Shown: one piece after another, positions 48,475-56,721 of the stretch
Position numbering within the stretch: the first letter of the stretch is position 1
Layout: every line of letters begins with the position of its first letter
From: JBBEAM01 sp942491105
Lineage (GTDB): Bacteria > Pseudomonadota > Alphaproteobacteria > Kiloniellales > DSM-21159
Length of the DNA: 64,000 nt
Assembly (NCBI GenBank): GCA_942491105.1
Contig: CALNZX010000001.1
Span: 124,001 to 188,000, forward strand
Direction of reading: 5' to 3'
Position numbers and translations under genes: made by a program
Notes under the pieces: generated by a model
The model's database searches: none
What the model saw: only the letters and a program-made list of their open reading frames with translations
Told to the model about the DNA's origin: nothing

Positions 48475-49266
48475 ATGCTAGAGGCGAGCGCCATTGAGCA
48501 CGCCTTCGGGCCGCAGCAGGTGCTTGGCGGGGTCGATCTGCGCATCCTGCCCGGCGAGGTGCATGCCTTGCTTGGGCCCAATGGCGCGGGGAAGTCGACC
48601 CTGCTGAAGGTTTTGGCCGGTGAGCTGACGCCACAGGCTGGGACGCTGCGCATGGATGGCCGCGCTCTCGGCGACTGGTCTCCCGCTGAGGCGGCTTTAA
48701 GGCGCGCCGTGGTGCCGCAGTTCACCACCATCACGTTTCCCTTCACGGCGGCCGAGGTCGTCGCGCTCGGCCGGGCGCCTCACGGCCGCCGCGGCGGCGA
48801 GAAGATCAGCCGGCAGGCGCTGGCCGCGGCCGGAGCCGGGCATCTCGCGCAGGCGGCCTTCCCGACCTTGTCGGGTGGCGAGCGGCAGAGGGTGGCCCTG
48901 GCGCGCGGCCTGGCACAGATCTGGGACCTCCCGCCCGATGGCGGCCCGCGCTACCTGCTGCTCGACGAGCCAACCTCAAGCCTGGACCTGGCCCATCAGC
49001 ACGCGATCCTGGCCTTGGCGCGGGCTTGGGCGGTGCAGGGCGTCGCCGTGGCCGTTGTCCTGCACGATCTCAATCTGGCGGCGGCCTACGCGGATAGGGT
49101 GACGCTGTTGCATCGCGGGCGTGTCCAGCACTGCGGCGCACCGGACGAGACGCTGCAACCGGAACGGATTGCCGAGGTGTACGGCATCGCGGTGAGCCGG
49201 ATGCCGCATCCCGACAGCGGTTTGCCGGTCCTTGTTGCCAGGGCAGGCCCTGAAAGCCCGACATGA
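48475..49266 (+). CDS. hmuV: Haem ABC transporter ATP-binding protein HmuV
   Basis: This 263-residue ATPase has Walker A GPNGAGKST at residues 34-42, signature LSGGERQRV and Walker B YLLLDEPTSSLD. The start at 48475 is one base after the hmuU stop; the open frame that extends upstream inside hmuU is an overlap artefact. It closes the plus-strand haem operon, facing the tonB operon. Confidence 0.94.
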   Translation: MLEASAIEHAFGPQQVLGGVDLRILPGEVHALLGPNGAGKSTLLKVLAGELTPQAGTLRMDGRALGDWSPAEAALRRAVVPQFTTITFPFTAAEVVALGRAPHGRRGGEKISRQALAAAGAGHLAQAAFPTLSGGERQRVALARGLAQIWDLPPDGGPRYLLLDEPTSSLDLAHQHAILALARAWAVQGVAVAVVLHDLNLAAAYADRVTLLHRGRVQHCGAPDETLQPERIAEVYGIAVSRMPHPDSGLPVLVARAGPESPT

Positions 49267-49314
49267 GGCATCGAGCTTATTGGCGTCGGCCTCGTATCTC
49301 ATCAATCGGAGGCT

Positions 49315-50283
49315 TTAGCGCAGAGCGAAACTGACGGGCACGGAAATCGTCATCTCCTCAACGCCGAGACTGTCCGGGATCGGCGGCAGGGGCTGGGCGC
49401 GGCGCAACATGGCCTCGGCGGCCCGATCGAGGTCCTGCGAACCGGAGCTTTGCGTGATGTCATGGGCGAGCACCTGCCCACGTCCGTTGACCGTAAAGCT
49501 CAGCATGACGACGCCTTCGACCCGGCGCCTTTGGGCGCGTCTGGGGTAGTCCTTGTGCCGCTCGAGCCAGGCGCGCAGCGCGTCGAGATAGCTGGCGCTG
49601 GCGCCGGGGCTGCCGCCGCCTTCCGTCGCATCGCCGGCGCCGCTGTCATGTCGGCCTTGCGCCGTCGCCGCGCTGGAAACCTCGCCGTTATCGGCGGCTC
49701 CCTCACTGCCGTCGGGCGCGACCCTTTGCGGAGCGGGCGCTGCCGTGACTTGCGGCGCCGTCGGATGTTCCGGCTCCGGAATATTATCCGGCCGGCGGCT
49801 GGGTAGCTCGCTGGGCAGATCCCTGGGTGGGGAAGGCTCGGTGACCTGGGGGTTCGTAGCGACCTCTGAGGCAGTTTCTGGCTCGTGCTTGGGCGTTGTT
49901 TCCGGCTCTGAAATGACTTCAGGGGCGGCTACGTCTTCAGGCTCAGGCGTTGGCTCGGGCGCGCGAGTAATCTCGGGCGCATCTACAGGGGCGGGGTCTT
50001 CTTGGGCTGCTTGCGGAGGCTCGGGAGCCACGTGGTCTGGTCTCTCCGGCTGAGTTTGCGTCTCGGGGGGCTCCTCGGACGGCGCGTCTGCGCGCTGCGG
50101 AGAGGGAGCGCCGGCCTTTCCAGCACTCTCGCCGCCCCGCGCGCCAAGGCCGATCCTCAGACCGGTTTCTCCAGGAGCCGCAGCCCCGACCGCAGGGGGA
50201 GGGCTATTGAAAAAGACCGCCAGGTGAAGCGCCGCCGCCGCCAGCGCTGCCAGCAGCCAAATACGCTTTGGAAGCCGGATCAC
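49315..50283 (-). CDS. tonB: TonB family energy-transducing protein
   Basis: This 322-residue protein has one N-terminal membrane helix (LLAALAAAALHLAVFF), a long Pro/Glu/Thr-rich periplasmic spacer (about 50-190) and a C-terminal TonB domain (YLDALRAWLERHKDYPRRAQ; VVMLSFTVNGRGQVL). It couples the ExbB-ExbD motor to the haem receptor at 43216. Its start overlaps the exbD stop by four bases. Confidence 0.92.
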   Translation of the reverse strand: MIRLPKRIWLLAALAAAALHLAVFFNSPPPAVGAAAPGETGLRIGLGARGGESAGKAGAPSPQRADAPSEEPPETQTQPERPDHVAPEPPQAAQEDPAPVDAPEITRAPEPTPEPEDVAAPEVISEPETTPKHEPETASEVATNPQVTEPSPPRDLPSELPSRRPDNIPEPEHPTAPQVTAAPAPQRVAPDGSEGAADNGEVSSAATAQGRHDSGAGDATEGGGSPGASASYLDALRAWLERHKDYPRRAQRRRVEGVVMLSFTVNGRGQVLAHDITQSSGSQDLDRAAEAMLRRAQPLPPIPDSLGVEEMTISVPVSFALR

Positions 50284-50681
50284 GTCGCATCCGCCACCGT
50301 CAGTAAGATCACCGATGCGATCCCGGCGCTCTCCAGAGTGCGCAACACCGCAACCAAGCGCCCTGCTGGGAGCGACCCCTCGATCTTGACCTGCAGCTCC
50401 GCGGGCTGCGCCTTCGCCCAGTCACGGATCCGGCCGCGCAGGTCATCCAGATCCCTGAGCAGTTCGCCCTGGAATGCGAGCTGCCCGGCGCCGACCAGTA
50501 CGATGGCTGGACTTGGCGTGCTAGCCGCCGCCCCGGACGTCGTTGGCGGGGCCACGTGAAAAGGTTCAGGCCTGGTAAAGGCGCCCGCCAGCATGAAGAA
50601 CACCAAGAGCAGGAAGACAATATTGACCAGTGGCAGGACCTGTTCGCCGCGCTCTTTTTCCCCGGATCGATAAAGTTTCAT
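50280..50681 (-). CDS. exbD: ExbD/TolR family biopolymer transport protein (second copy)
   Basis: This 133-residue protein has a short cytoplasmic N-terminus, one membrane helix (LVNIVFLLLVFFMLAGAF) with Asn at the position of the conserved Asp in ExbD, and a periplasmic domain. The neighbouring ExbD at 50678 keeps the Asp (LVDVVFILLIFFM). The two may form a mixed motor stator. Confidence 0.88.
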   Translation of the reverse strand: MKLYRSGEKERGEQVLPLVNIVFLLLVFFMLAGAFTRPEPFHVAPPTTSGAAASTPSPAIVLVGAGQLAFQGELLRDLDDLRGRIRDWAKAQPAELQVKIEGSLPAGRLVAVLRTLESAGIASVILLTVADAT

Positions 50682-51100
50682 TCCGCCAAGGCTCCGGCGG
50701 GAGATTCCTCGGCGCCGATCAGCGAAACATTGGCGGCGCCCAGCGCTGCGAGCAGTGCGGTCGCGTCGACGACGGCCTGTACCGAGGCGCCGGTTCCAGA
50801 ACGCAGGGTCAGAGGCAATTCAGGATTCTGTTTCAGCCGATCGCCGAAGAAACCGCGTAGCGCGGCGCCGTCCATCCGCTGGCCGTCTACAACATAACGG
50901 TCGCTGTCTTCGACCGTGATGGTCACGCTGTCGCGTGCCTGGCTGGCGCTACCCTGCGAGGCCGTGGTGGTAACTTCGATTTGCCGCCAGTCCATGAAGC
51001 TGGAGGCAAGCATGAAAAAAATCAGCAGAATGAACACCACATCGACCAGCGGAGTCAGGCTGATCGCCGCTGTCTTGCCTGGCCTGGGCGCAAGCCGCAT
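50678..51100 (-). CDS. exbD: ExbD family biopolymer transport protein (first copy)
   Basis: This 140-residue ExbD has the membrane segment LTPLVDVVFILLIFFMLASS with the proton-conducting Asp, followed by a periplasmic domain. It lies between exbB and a second exbD and overlaps the latter by four bases. Confidence 0.9.
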   Translation of the reverse strand: MRLAPRPGKTAAISLTPLVDVVFILLIFFMLASSFMDWRQIEVTTTASQGSASQARDSVTITVEDSDRYVVDGQRMDGAALRGFFGDRLKQNPELPLTLRSGTGASVQAVVDATALLAALGAANVSLIGAEESPAGALAE

Positions 51101-51103
51101 GAC

Positions 51104-51805
51104 TTACTCCGCCGGCTGCAAAATTCCCTGCGCGACCCGACGTTCCGGGACTGCCGGGCTGGCTCCATTCTTGGACAATAGCGAGGTGATCAGATCTTCG
51201 AGCCGGTGCGTCTGGCGCCCGACCTCTGCTTCGAGCAGGTGGTGCGCCGTGGCGGCTGGGATGGCGACGGCCAAGCCCGCGGCCGTGGTTAGCAGCGCGA
51301 TCCAGATGCCGCCCGATAGGGCCGCCGGGTCGGCTTGCGCGCCGGAGGTTTCCAGGGCCTGAAAGGCATCGATCATGCCAAGCACCGTGCCGAACAAACC
51401 CAGCAGGGGGCAGAGCGAAGCGATGAGGCCCAACAGGGGCAACCCGCTGCGTAAGCCCTCGACAATGCCGCGTGCCCGGCACTCGATCATGTCCGTATCG
51501 TCTTCCTGATAGCGGCACCGTTCGGCGAGTGCCAAAACCTCGGCGATCGCTCCGGGCAGGACGGACAGACTTTCCTCGAAGGCATTGCGGTTCCGCGCTC
51601 TGGCGAGCAGGGCCGCGCGGGTGACGCGGGGCCAGAGGCGGTAACGGAGCGCGAGAAACTGCAGGCTTTTGGCAAGAACGATTGCCATGGCGAGCGTGGA
51701 AAGGCCGGCGAGCACGTACATCACAGGCCCGCCCGCTTCCAGCCACTCTCTTAGTGCCGCCCAAGGGGCGAGGCTCGTGGTGGAGAGTTCGTGCATCGTG
51801 TCCAT
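51104..51805 (-). CDS. exbB: ExbB/TolQ family proton channel protein
   Basis: This 233-residue protein has three membrane segments (about 28-50, 120-150, 160-185) and the MotA/TolQ/ExbB core GLIASLCPLLGLFGTVLGMI. It forms the proton channel with the two ExbD proteins. AAGG lies before the ATG at 51805, and an iron box lies 36 bases upstream. Confidence 0.92.
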   Translation of the reverse strand: MDTMHELSTTSLAPWAALREWLEAGGPVMYVLAGLSTLAMAIVLAKSLQFLALRYRLWPRVTRAALLARARNRNAFEESLSVLPGAIAEVLALAERCRYQEDDTDMIECRARGIVEGLRSGLPLLGLIASLCPLLGLFGTVLGMIDAFQALETSGAQADPAALSGGIWIALLTTAAGLAVAIPAATAHHLLEAEVGRQTHRLEDLITSLLSKNGASPAVPERRVAQGILQPAE

Positions 51806-51840
51806 GATCTAGCCTTGGTTCTAAGAGCAACGCTGCAATT

Positions 51841-51859
51841 GCAACTCATTCTTATTATC
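51841..51859 (-). promoter_or_regulatory. Iron box (Fur-type) before exbB
   Basis: On the minus strand GATAATAAGAATGAGTTGC matches the classical 19-base Fur consensus at 13 positions. It lies 36 bases before the exbB start and supports iron control of the exbB-exbD-exbD-tonB operon together with the haem genes. Confidence 0.6.
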
Positions 51860-52033
51860 ATGAGGTGCCTGTGAGCCTCAATAGATTTCGCCTCCGCCAC
51901 CCGGATATCGGGCCGTCGTGAGAGCGGGGGCTGTATTCGTCCTGGCCATCGCCGGAGGTTCGCGCCAAATTCAGCCCGCGCCGCGTCGGCGCCGCTGCGG
52001 GCCGATCGCGGCGTTCCAAGAACGAGGTGGGTC

Positions 52034-53106
52034 GTGTCGAAACTCAATCGCTTTCTCGAGGGTGTCAGGATCGTCGATCTTTCGCGCCACCTGCCGGGCC
52101 CGCTCGCGACCCTGCTGATGGCCGACATGGGGGCCGAGATCGTCAAGATCGAACCGCCCGGCGGGGAGGAGATGGTCAAGCTTGGCCCCAAGGGGCCGGA
52201 TGGCCGCTCGCTCTATTACCTCGCTGTCAACGCGGGCAAAGCGACGACGCAGATCGACCTGCGGGAAGACGCCGGGCGGGAGCGCCTGTTGTCTTACGTC
52301 GCGGAGGCGGATGTCGTGATCGAATCCTTCCGCGCCGGCGTCATGGAGCGCCTCGGCGTGGGATACGAGACTCTGCGCGCGCGCAAGCCGGATCTCATCT
52401 ATTGCGCGATGAGCGGGTTCGGGCAGCAAGGCCCCTACGCCCAACGCGCCGGCCATGACATGAATTACCTGGCGCTCAATGGCGTGCTGTCCCTGGGGGA
52501 GGGGAGGAGCCGCCCTATCCGCCACCGGCCGATAGCAGCGCCGCCTTGTTCGCGGCGCTTTCCATTCTGGGTGCGCTGCGCCACCGCGACCGGACGGGAG
52601 AGGGGAGCTATCTCGATCTCGCGCTGGCCGATACGGCCTTGCCCCTTGCGACCTTCGATCTCGCGGAGGCTTCCGGATCGTCAGTTCCCGGCGGCGGCGG
52701 CGGCATGATTAGCGGCGGCGCCGCGTACTACCGGATGTATCGGACCGCCGACCATGAGCGGGTCACTCTCTGCGCCATAGAGCCCAAGTTCTGGAGAGCT
52801 TTCTGTGCCGCCGCCGGGCGCCCGGACTGGATCGAACGCCAGGACGAGCCCATGCCGCAGGACGATTTGCGCGCGGATATCGCGGCGTTGTTTTCTGGCA
52901 TGACTCTGAAAGAAGCCATCGCCCGTTTCGAACCGGCCGACTGTTGCTTCGCGCCGCTGCTCAGCCTGCCGGAAGCCCTGGCAAGCGAGCAGGCTCAAGC
53001 CCGGGGGCTGCTGCGCCGCGGCCTCGACAATCTCTGGCAGGCGCTGTTTCCCGTCGTGGTCGATGGCGAAAAACCGAAACTGCGCAAGCCGCTGCGCGAT
53101 CTGTAA
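52034..53106 (+). pseudogene. CaiB/BaiF family CoA-transferase, frameshifted
   Basis: Two frames together give a normal family III CoA-transferase (alpha-methylacyl-CoA racemase-like) of about 357 residues. The first part (from GTG 52034) has VRIVDLSRHLPGPLATLLMA and the catalytic-region AGHDMNYLALNGVLSLGEG. The frame then breaks in the G run at 52501-52504 and continues from about 52505 as EEPPYPPPADSSAALFAALS. Adding one G restores a single frame. The rest of the protein is intact, so either the lesion is recent or the base is a sequencing error. Confidence 0.8.
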
Positions 53107-53229
53107 TCGCCGCAGGGTTTCGCGGAATCGAGGACAATCCTCTCTTGGGTTTCGAAAGCCCCTTGCGTCGCGCGCGGCGAGGTTGCAAGCATTGCACTTC
53201 ATAAGTGCCTCCTGCCAGAGAGTAACGAA

Positions 53230-54315
53230 GTGAAAGCTGCTGTTTGCCGTGCCTTTGGAGAGGCGCTTGCAATCGAGAACCTGGAGCTTGCGGCGCCGCA
53301 GGCGGGCGAGGTCCGGGTCAAGGTCGCGGCCTGCGCCATCTGCCACAGCGATCTAACCGCGGCCGCGGGCGGCTGGGGCGGTGCGCTGCCGGCGGTTTAC
53401 GGTCATGAGGCTTCCGGTGTCGTGCGCGAGCTCGGCTCCGGGGTCACGGACCTCGAAGTCGGCGATCATGTGGTGGTTACGCTGATTCGCTCCTGCGGCC
53501 ATTGCCACTACTGCAATCAAGGCAAGCTGGTGTGCTGCGACGGGCACTTTCATCTCGATGACCACAGCCCCCTGTCGACAGGCGACGGCGCGGCGGTTAC
53601 GCAAGGCATCGCCACTGGTGCCTTCGCGGAAGAGGTGGTGGTGGACCGCTCCCAGGTCGTGGCCATTCCCAGGGATATTCCTTTCGATTGCGCGTCCCTG
53701 CTGGCTTGCGGGGTGATCACCGGCCTCGGCGCCGTGGTCAACACGGCGCAGGTCCCCGCTGGCGCCGCGGTCGCGGTGATCGGCGCGGGTGGCGTGGGGC
53801 TTAATGCGGTGCAGGGCGCGGTGCTCTCCGGCGCCAGCCCCATTGTCGCGATTGACGTCATGCAGGAGAAGCTGGAGGCCGCCAAGCGTTTCGGCGCGAC
53901 CCACGGCTTTCTCGCATCGAGCGAAGACCTCGCCGGAGAGATCAAATCCGTCACCCAGGGGCGCGGCGTGGACTACGTCTTCGTCACGGTAGGGGCCAAG
54001 CCGGCCTTCGACTCTTCCTATGCTCTGCTGGCCAAGGGCGGGATGTCCGTGCTGGTGGGCATGCCCCACAGCGGCGTCGAGTCCGCCTTCGAGGTTTCAG
54101 GCTTCGCGTACGACAGCAAGGCGATCCTGGGGTCGCGCATGGGCAGCGCGCGGATCGGCGTGGATATTCCCTATCTGGTGGAGCTCTATCGCCAGGGCCG
54201 CCTCAAGCTCGACGAACTCATTTCCGGCCGCTTTCCCCTGGAGCGGATCAACGAGGCCATCGCCGAGGTCCAGGCGGGCACGGTCCTGCGCAACGTCATC
54301 GTGTTCGACGATTGA
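53230..54315 (+). CDS. Zn-dependent alcohol dehydrogenase (MDR family)
   Basis: This 361-residue medium-chain dehydrogenase has catalytic-zinc ligands Cys38 (CAICHSD) and His59-Glu60 (YGHEASG), the structural-zinc loop CGHCHYCNQGKLVCC near residues 91-105, and the NAD motif AVIGAGGVGLNAVQGA. It would oxidise a primary or secondary alcohol. GTG start; the ribosome site is weak. The next genes (enolase-superfamily, hydroxyacid and aldehyde dehydrogenases) suggest a sugar-acid or diol route. Confidence 0.93.
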   Translation: MKAAVCRAFGEALAIENLELAAPQAGEVRVKVAACAICHSDLTAAAGGWGGALPAVYGHEASGVVRELGSGVTDLEVGDHVVVTLIRSCGHCHYCNQGKLVCCDGHFHLDDHSPLSTGDGAAVTQGIATGAFAEEVVVDRSQVVAIPRDIPFDCASLLACGVITGLGAVVNTAQVPAGAAVAVIGAGGVGLNAVQGAVLSGASPIVAIDVMQEKLEAAKRFGATHGFLASSEDLAGEIKSVTQGRGVDYVFVTVGAKPAFDSSYALLAKGGMSVLVGMPHSGVESAFEVSGFAYDSKAILGSRMGSARIGVDIPYLVELYRQGRLKLDELISGRFPLERINEAIAEVQAGTVLRNVIVFDD

Positions 54316-54360
54316 CGCGGTTTGCGTGAAGACGGCCCGGCATCAGCGTAGCGAGGCAGC

Positions 54361-55551
54361 ATGAAGATCGCGGACTTCAAGACCTTCGTCGTCGGCAACC
54401 CGCCGCCGGGCTACGGCGGCCGCTACTTCATCTTCGTCAAGCTTACCACCGATAGTGGTATCGAGGGAGTCGGCGAGGCCTATGCCGCCGCCTTCGGGCC
54501 GCACACCGTCGCGCGAATGATCGAGGATGTCTGCGCGCGCGAGGTCGTCGGGCATGACCCCTTCCGGATCGAGCATCTCTGGCGCCGGATCTATGGCGCC
54601 GGCTACACCCAGCGGCCCGACACCGCGACCATGGCGGTGGTCAGCGCCATCGAGATGGCCTGCTGGGATATCGTCGGCAAGGCGCTGGAACGGCCGGTCT
54701 ACGATCTGCTCGGCGGCAAGGTCCACGAGAAGCTGCGCAGCTATACCTATCTCTACCCGCGCGCGGGGGAGGGAGTGGATTTCTACGACGATCCCGACCG
54801 CTCGGCCGAGGCGGCGGCGGACTGCGTGAAGCAGGGGTTCACGGCGGTGAAGTTCGATCCCGCTGGACCCTATTCGATTTACGATCCGCGCCAGCTCGAC
54901 CTGCCGTCGCTGGAGCGCTCCGAGCTGTTCTGCAAGCGCATCCGGGAGGCCGTCGGCGATAAGGCCGATCTGTTGTTCGGTACCCACGGACAGATGACAG
55001 CGGCCGGGGCGATCCGCCTGGCGCGCAGGCTTGAGCCTTACGATCCGCTGTGGTTCGAGGAACCGACTCCGCCGGAAATGCCGGAGGAGATGGCCCGGGT
55101 CGCCCGCCAGACGACGATCCCCGTCGCCACCGGCGAGCGCCTGGCGACGAAGTACGAATTCGCCCGCGTGCTGCAGCTCCAGGCGGCGGCGATCCTGCAG
55201 ATGAACCTGGGCCGGGTTGGCGGCATTCTGGAGGCCAAGAAGATCGCGGCCATCGCCGAGGTGCACTACGCGCAGATCGCGCCGCATCTCTACTGCGGGC
55301 CGGTGGTCGGGGCGGCCAACATTCAGCTCGCCACCTGCACCCCCAACTTCCTGATCCTGGAATCGATTCAGACCTGGGGCGGCTTCCACGGCGAGATTCT
55401 CAAGACTCCGATCCGCTGGGAGGAGGGTTACGTGATCCCGTCGGATGCCCCCGGCCTGGGAGTCGAACTCGACGAGGCGGTGGCGATGGCGCATCCCTAC
55501 GCGGAAGACGCGCTGCACCTCGACATGAAATCCTTTCCGCTCTCCACCTGA
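54361..55551 (+). CDS. Mandelate racemase/muconate lactonizing enzyme family protein
   Basis: This 396-residue enolase-superfamily protein has a capping N-domain and a barrel with catalytic Lys region TAVKFDPAGPYS, the metal ligands in WFEEPTPPEMPEEM and VATGERLATKYEF, and QMNLGRVGGILEAKKIA. It most resembles galactonate-dehydratase-like members that dehydrate acid sugars. The third His/Asp positions were not assigned with certainty. Confidence 0.9.
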   Translation: MKIADFKTFVVGNPPPGYGGRYFIFVKLTTDSGIEGVGEAYAAAFGPHTVARMIEDVCAREVVGHDPFRIEHLWRRIYGAGYTQRPDTATMAVVSAIEMACWDIVGKALERPVYDLLGGKVHEKLRSYTYLYPRAGEGVDFYDDPDRSAEAAADCVKQGFTAVKFDPAGPYSIYDPRQLDLPSLERSELFCKRIREAVGDKADLLFGTHGQMTAAGAIRLARRLEPYDPLWFEEPTPPEMPEEMARVARQTTIPVATGERLATKYEFARVLQLQAAAILQMNLGRVGGILEAKKIAAIAEVHYAQIAPHLYCGPVVGAANIQLATCTPNFLILESIQTWGGFHGEILKTPIRWEEGYVIPSDAPGLGVELDEAVAMAHPYAEDALHLDMKSFPLST

Positions 55552-55568
55552 AGAAAGGCGCGAGGCAA

Positions 55569-56525
55569 ATGAAGATCGGTTTTATCGGACTCGGCAATGT
55601 CGGAGGCAAGCTCGCGGGCAGCCTGCTGCGCAACGAATTCAACCTAACCGTGCGCGATCTCGACCGGGCGACGGCGCAACCCTTCCTGGACCGGGGCGCC
55701 GCCTGGGCGGACAGCCCCAAGGCCATGGCCGAGGCGGTGGACATCGTGATTACCTGCCTGCCGTCACCAGCCGCCTCGGCCGCGGTCATGGAGGCCGAGG
55801 ACGGTCTGCTCGCGGGCCTGGGGCCCGGTAAGGTCTGGCTGGAGATGAGCACCACCGACGCCGCCGAGATTGAGCGCCTGGCGGCCTTGGTGGAAGCGCG
55901 GGGAGCGCAGGCCTTGGAAACGCCGGTTTCCGGCGGATGCCACCGCGCGGCGACCGGCAATATCGCGATCCTGGTCGGCGGCGAGCGCGCCGCCTTCGAG
56001 CAGGCCTTACCGGCGCTCTCCGCCATGGGCCGGCAGATTCTGCATACCGGGCCGCTGGGCAGTGCCTCGGTGCTGAAGGTGATCACGAATTTCCTCGCCT
56101 CGACCCATCTGGTGGCGCTGGGCGAGGCGCTGACCACGGCAAAGCTTTCCGGCATCGATCTTGCCACCGCCTACGAGGCGATCCGTATCTCCTCGGGCAA
56201 TTCCTTCGTGCACGAGACGGAAAGCCAGGTGATTCTGAACGGCAGCTACAACATCAACTTCACCATGGACCTGGTGATCAAGGACGTGGGTCTGTTCGAG
56301 GCCGCGGCGGAGCGGGCAGGCGTGCCGCTGGAGATATCGCCCAAGGTGCTGGAGATCTTCCGGGACGGGCAGGAGCGCTATGGCCCGCGCGCCTGGTCCT
56401 CGATGATCGTCAAGCGCCTGGAAGACGCCTGCGGCACGGATTTGCGGGCGCCGGGTTTCCCGGAGGAGCTGGTGGACACCGAAGCGGAGGAAGCGGGCCA
56501 GGAGATTACGGCCGCGCGCGCTTAG
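55569..56525 (+). CDS. NAD(P)-dependent beta-hydroxyacid dehydrogenase (3-hydroxyisobutyrate dehydrogenase family)
   Basis: This 318-residue enzyme has GFIGLGNVGGKLAGSL, ETPVSGGCHRAATGNIAILV and the catalytic Lys in ASVLKVITNFLA. GAGG precedes the ATG at 55569. It likely acts with the dehydratase and aldehyde dehydrogenase on a hydroxyacid intermediate. The first in-frame start far upstream lies inside the previous gene and was rejected. Confidence 0.92.
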   Translation: MKIGFIGLGNVGGKLAGSLLRNEFNLTVRDLDRATAQPFLDRGAAWADSPKAMAEAVDIVITCLPSPAASAAVMEAEDGLLAGLGPGKVWLEMSTTDAAEIERLAALVEARGAQALETPVSGGCHRAATGNIAILVGGERAAFEQALPALSAMGRQILHTGPLGSASVLKVITNFLASTHLVALGEALTTAKLSGIDLATAYEAIRISSGNSFVHETESQVILNGSYNINFTMDLVIKDVGLFEAAAERAGVPLEISPKVLEIFRDGQERYGPRAWSSMIVKRLEDACGTDLRAPGFPEELVDTEAEEAGQEITAARA

Positions 56526-56721
56526 CCTTGTGCCGGGATTTCATGGGACCTTCCCCGCGGCGCCCGGCAAGGATTTCGGTAAACGGCTGGTGAAGTAGTT
56601 CAGGGAAACCCATCTAGCCGGTAGAACACGACTTTCAGAGAACGCACGCCCGCGGATTGGCAGGAGAGGCCCCACAGAGAAAGGCTTCCCGGCCGCTGGC
56701 GAGACACAGAGGAGTAGCGAC

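Noticed and set aside
47352..48746. 464-codon minus-strand frame opposite hmuU
   Set aside because: Low-complexity shadow frame; the permease motifs are on the plus strand.
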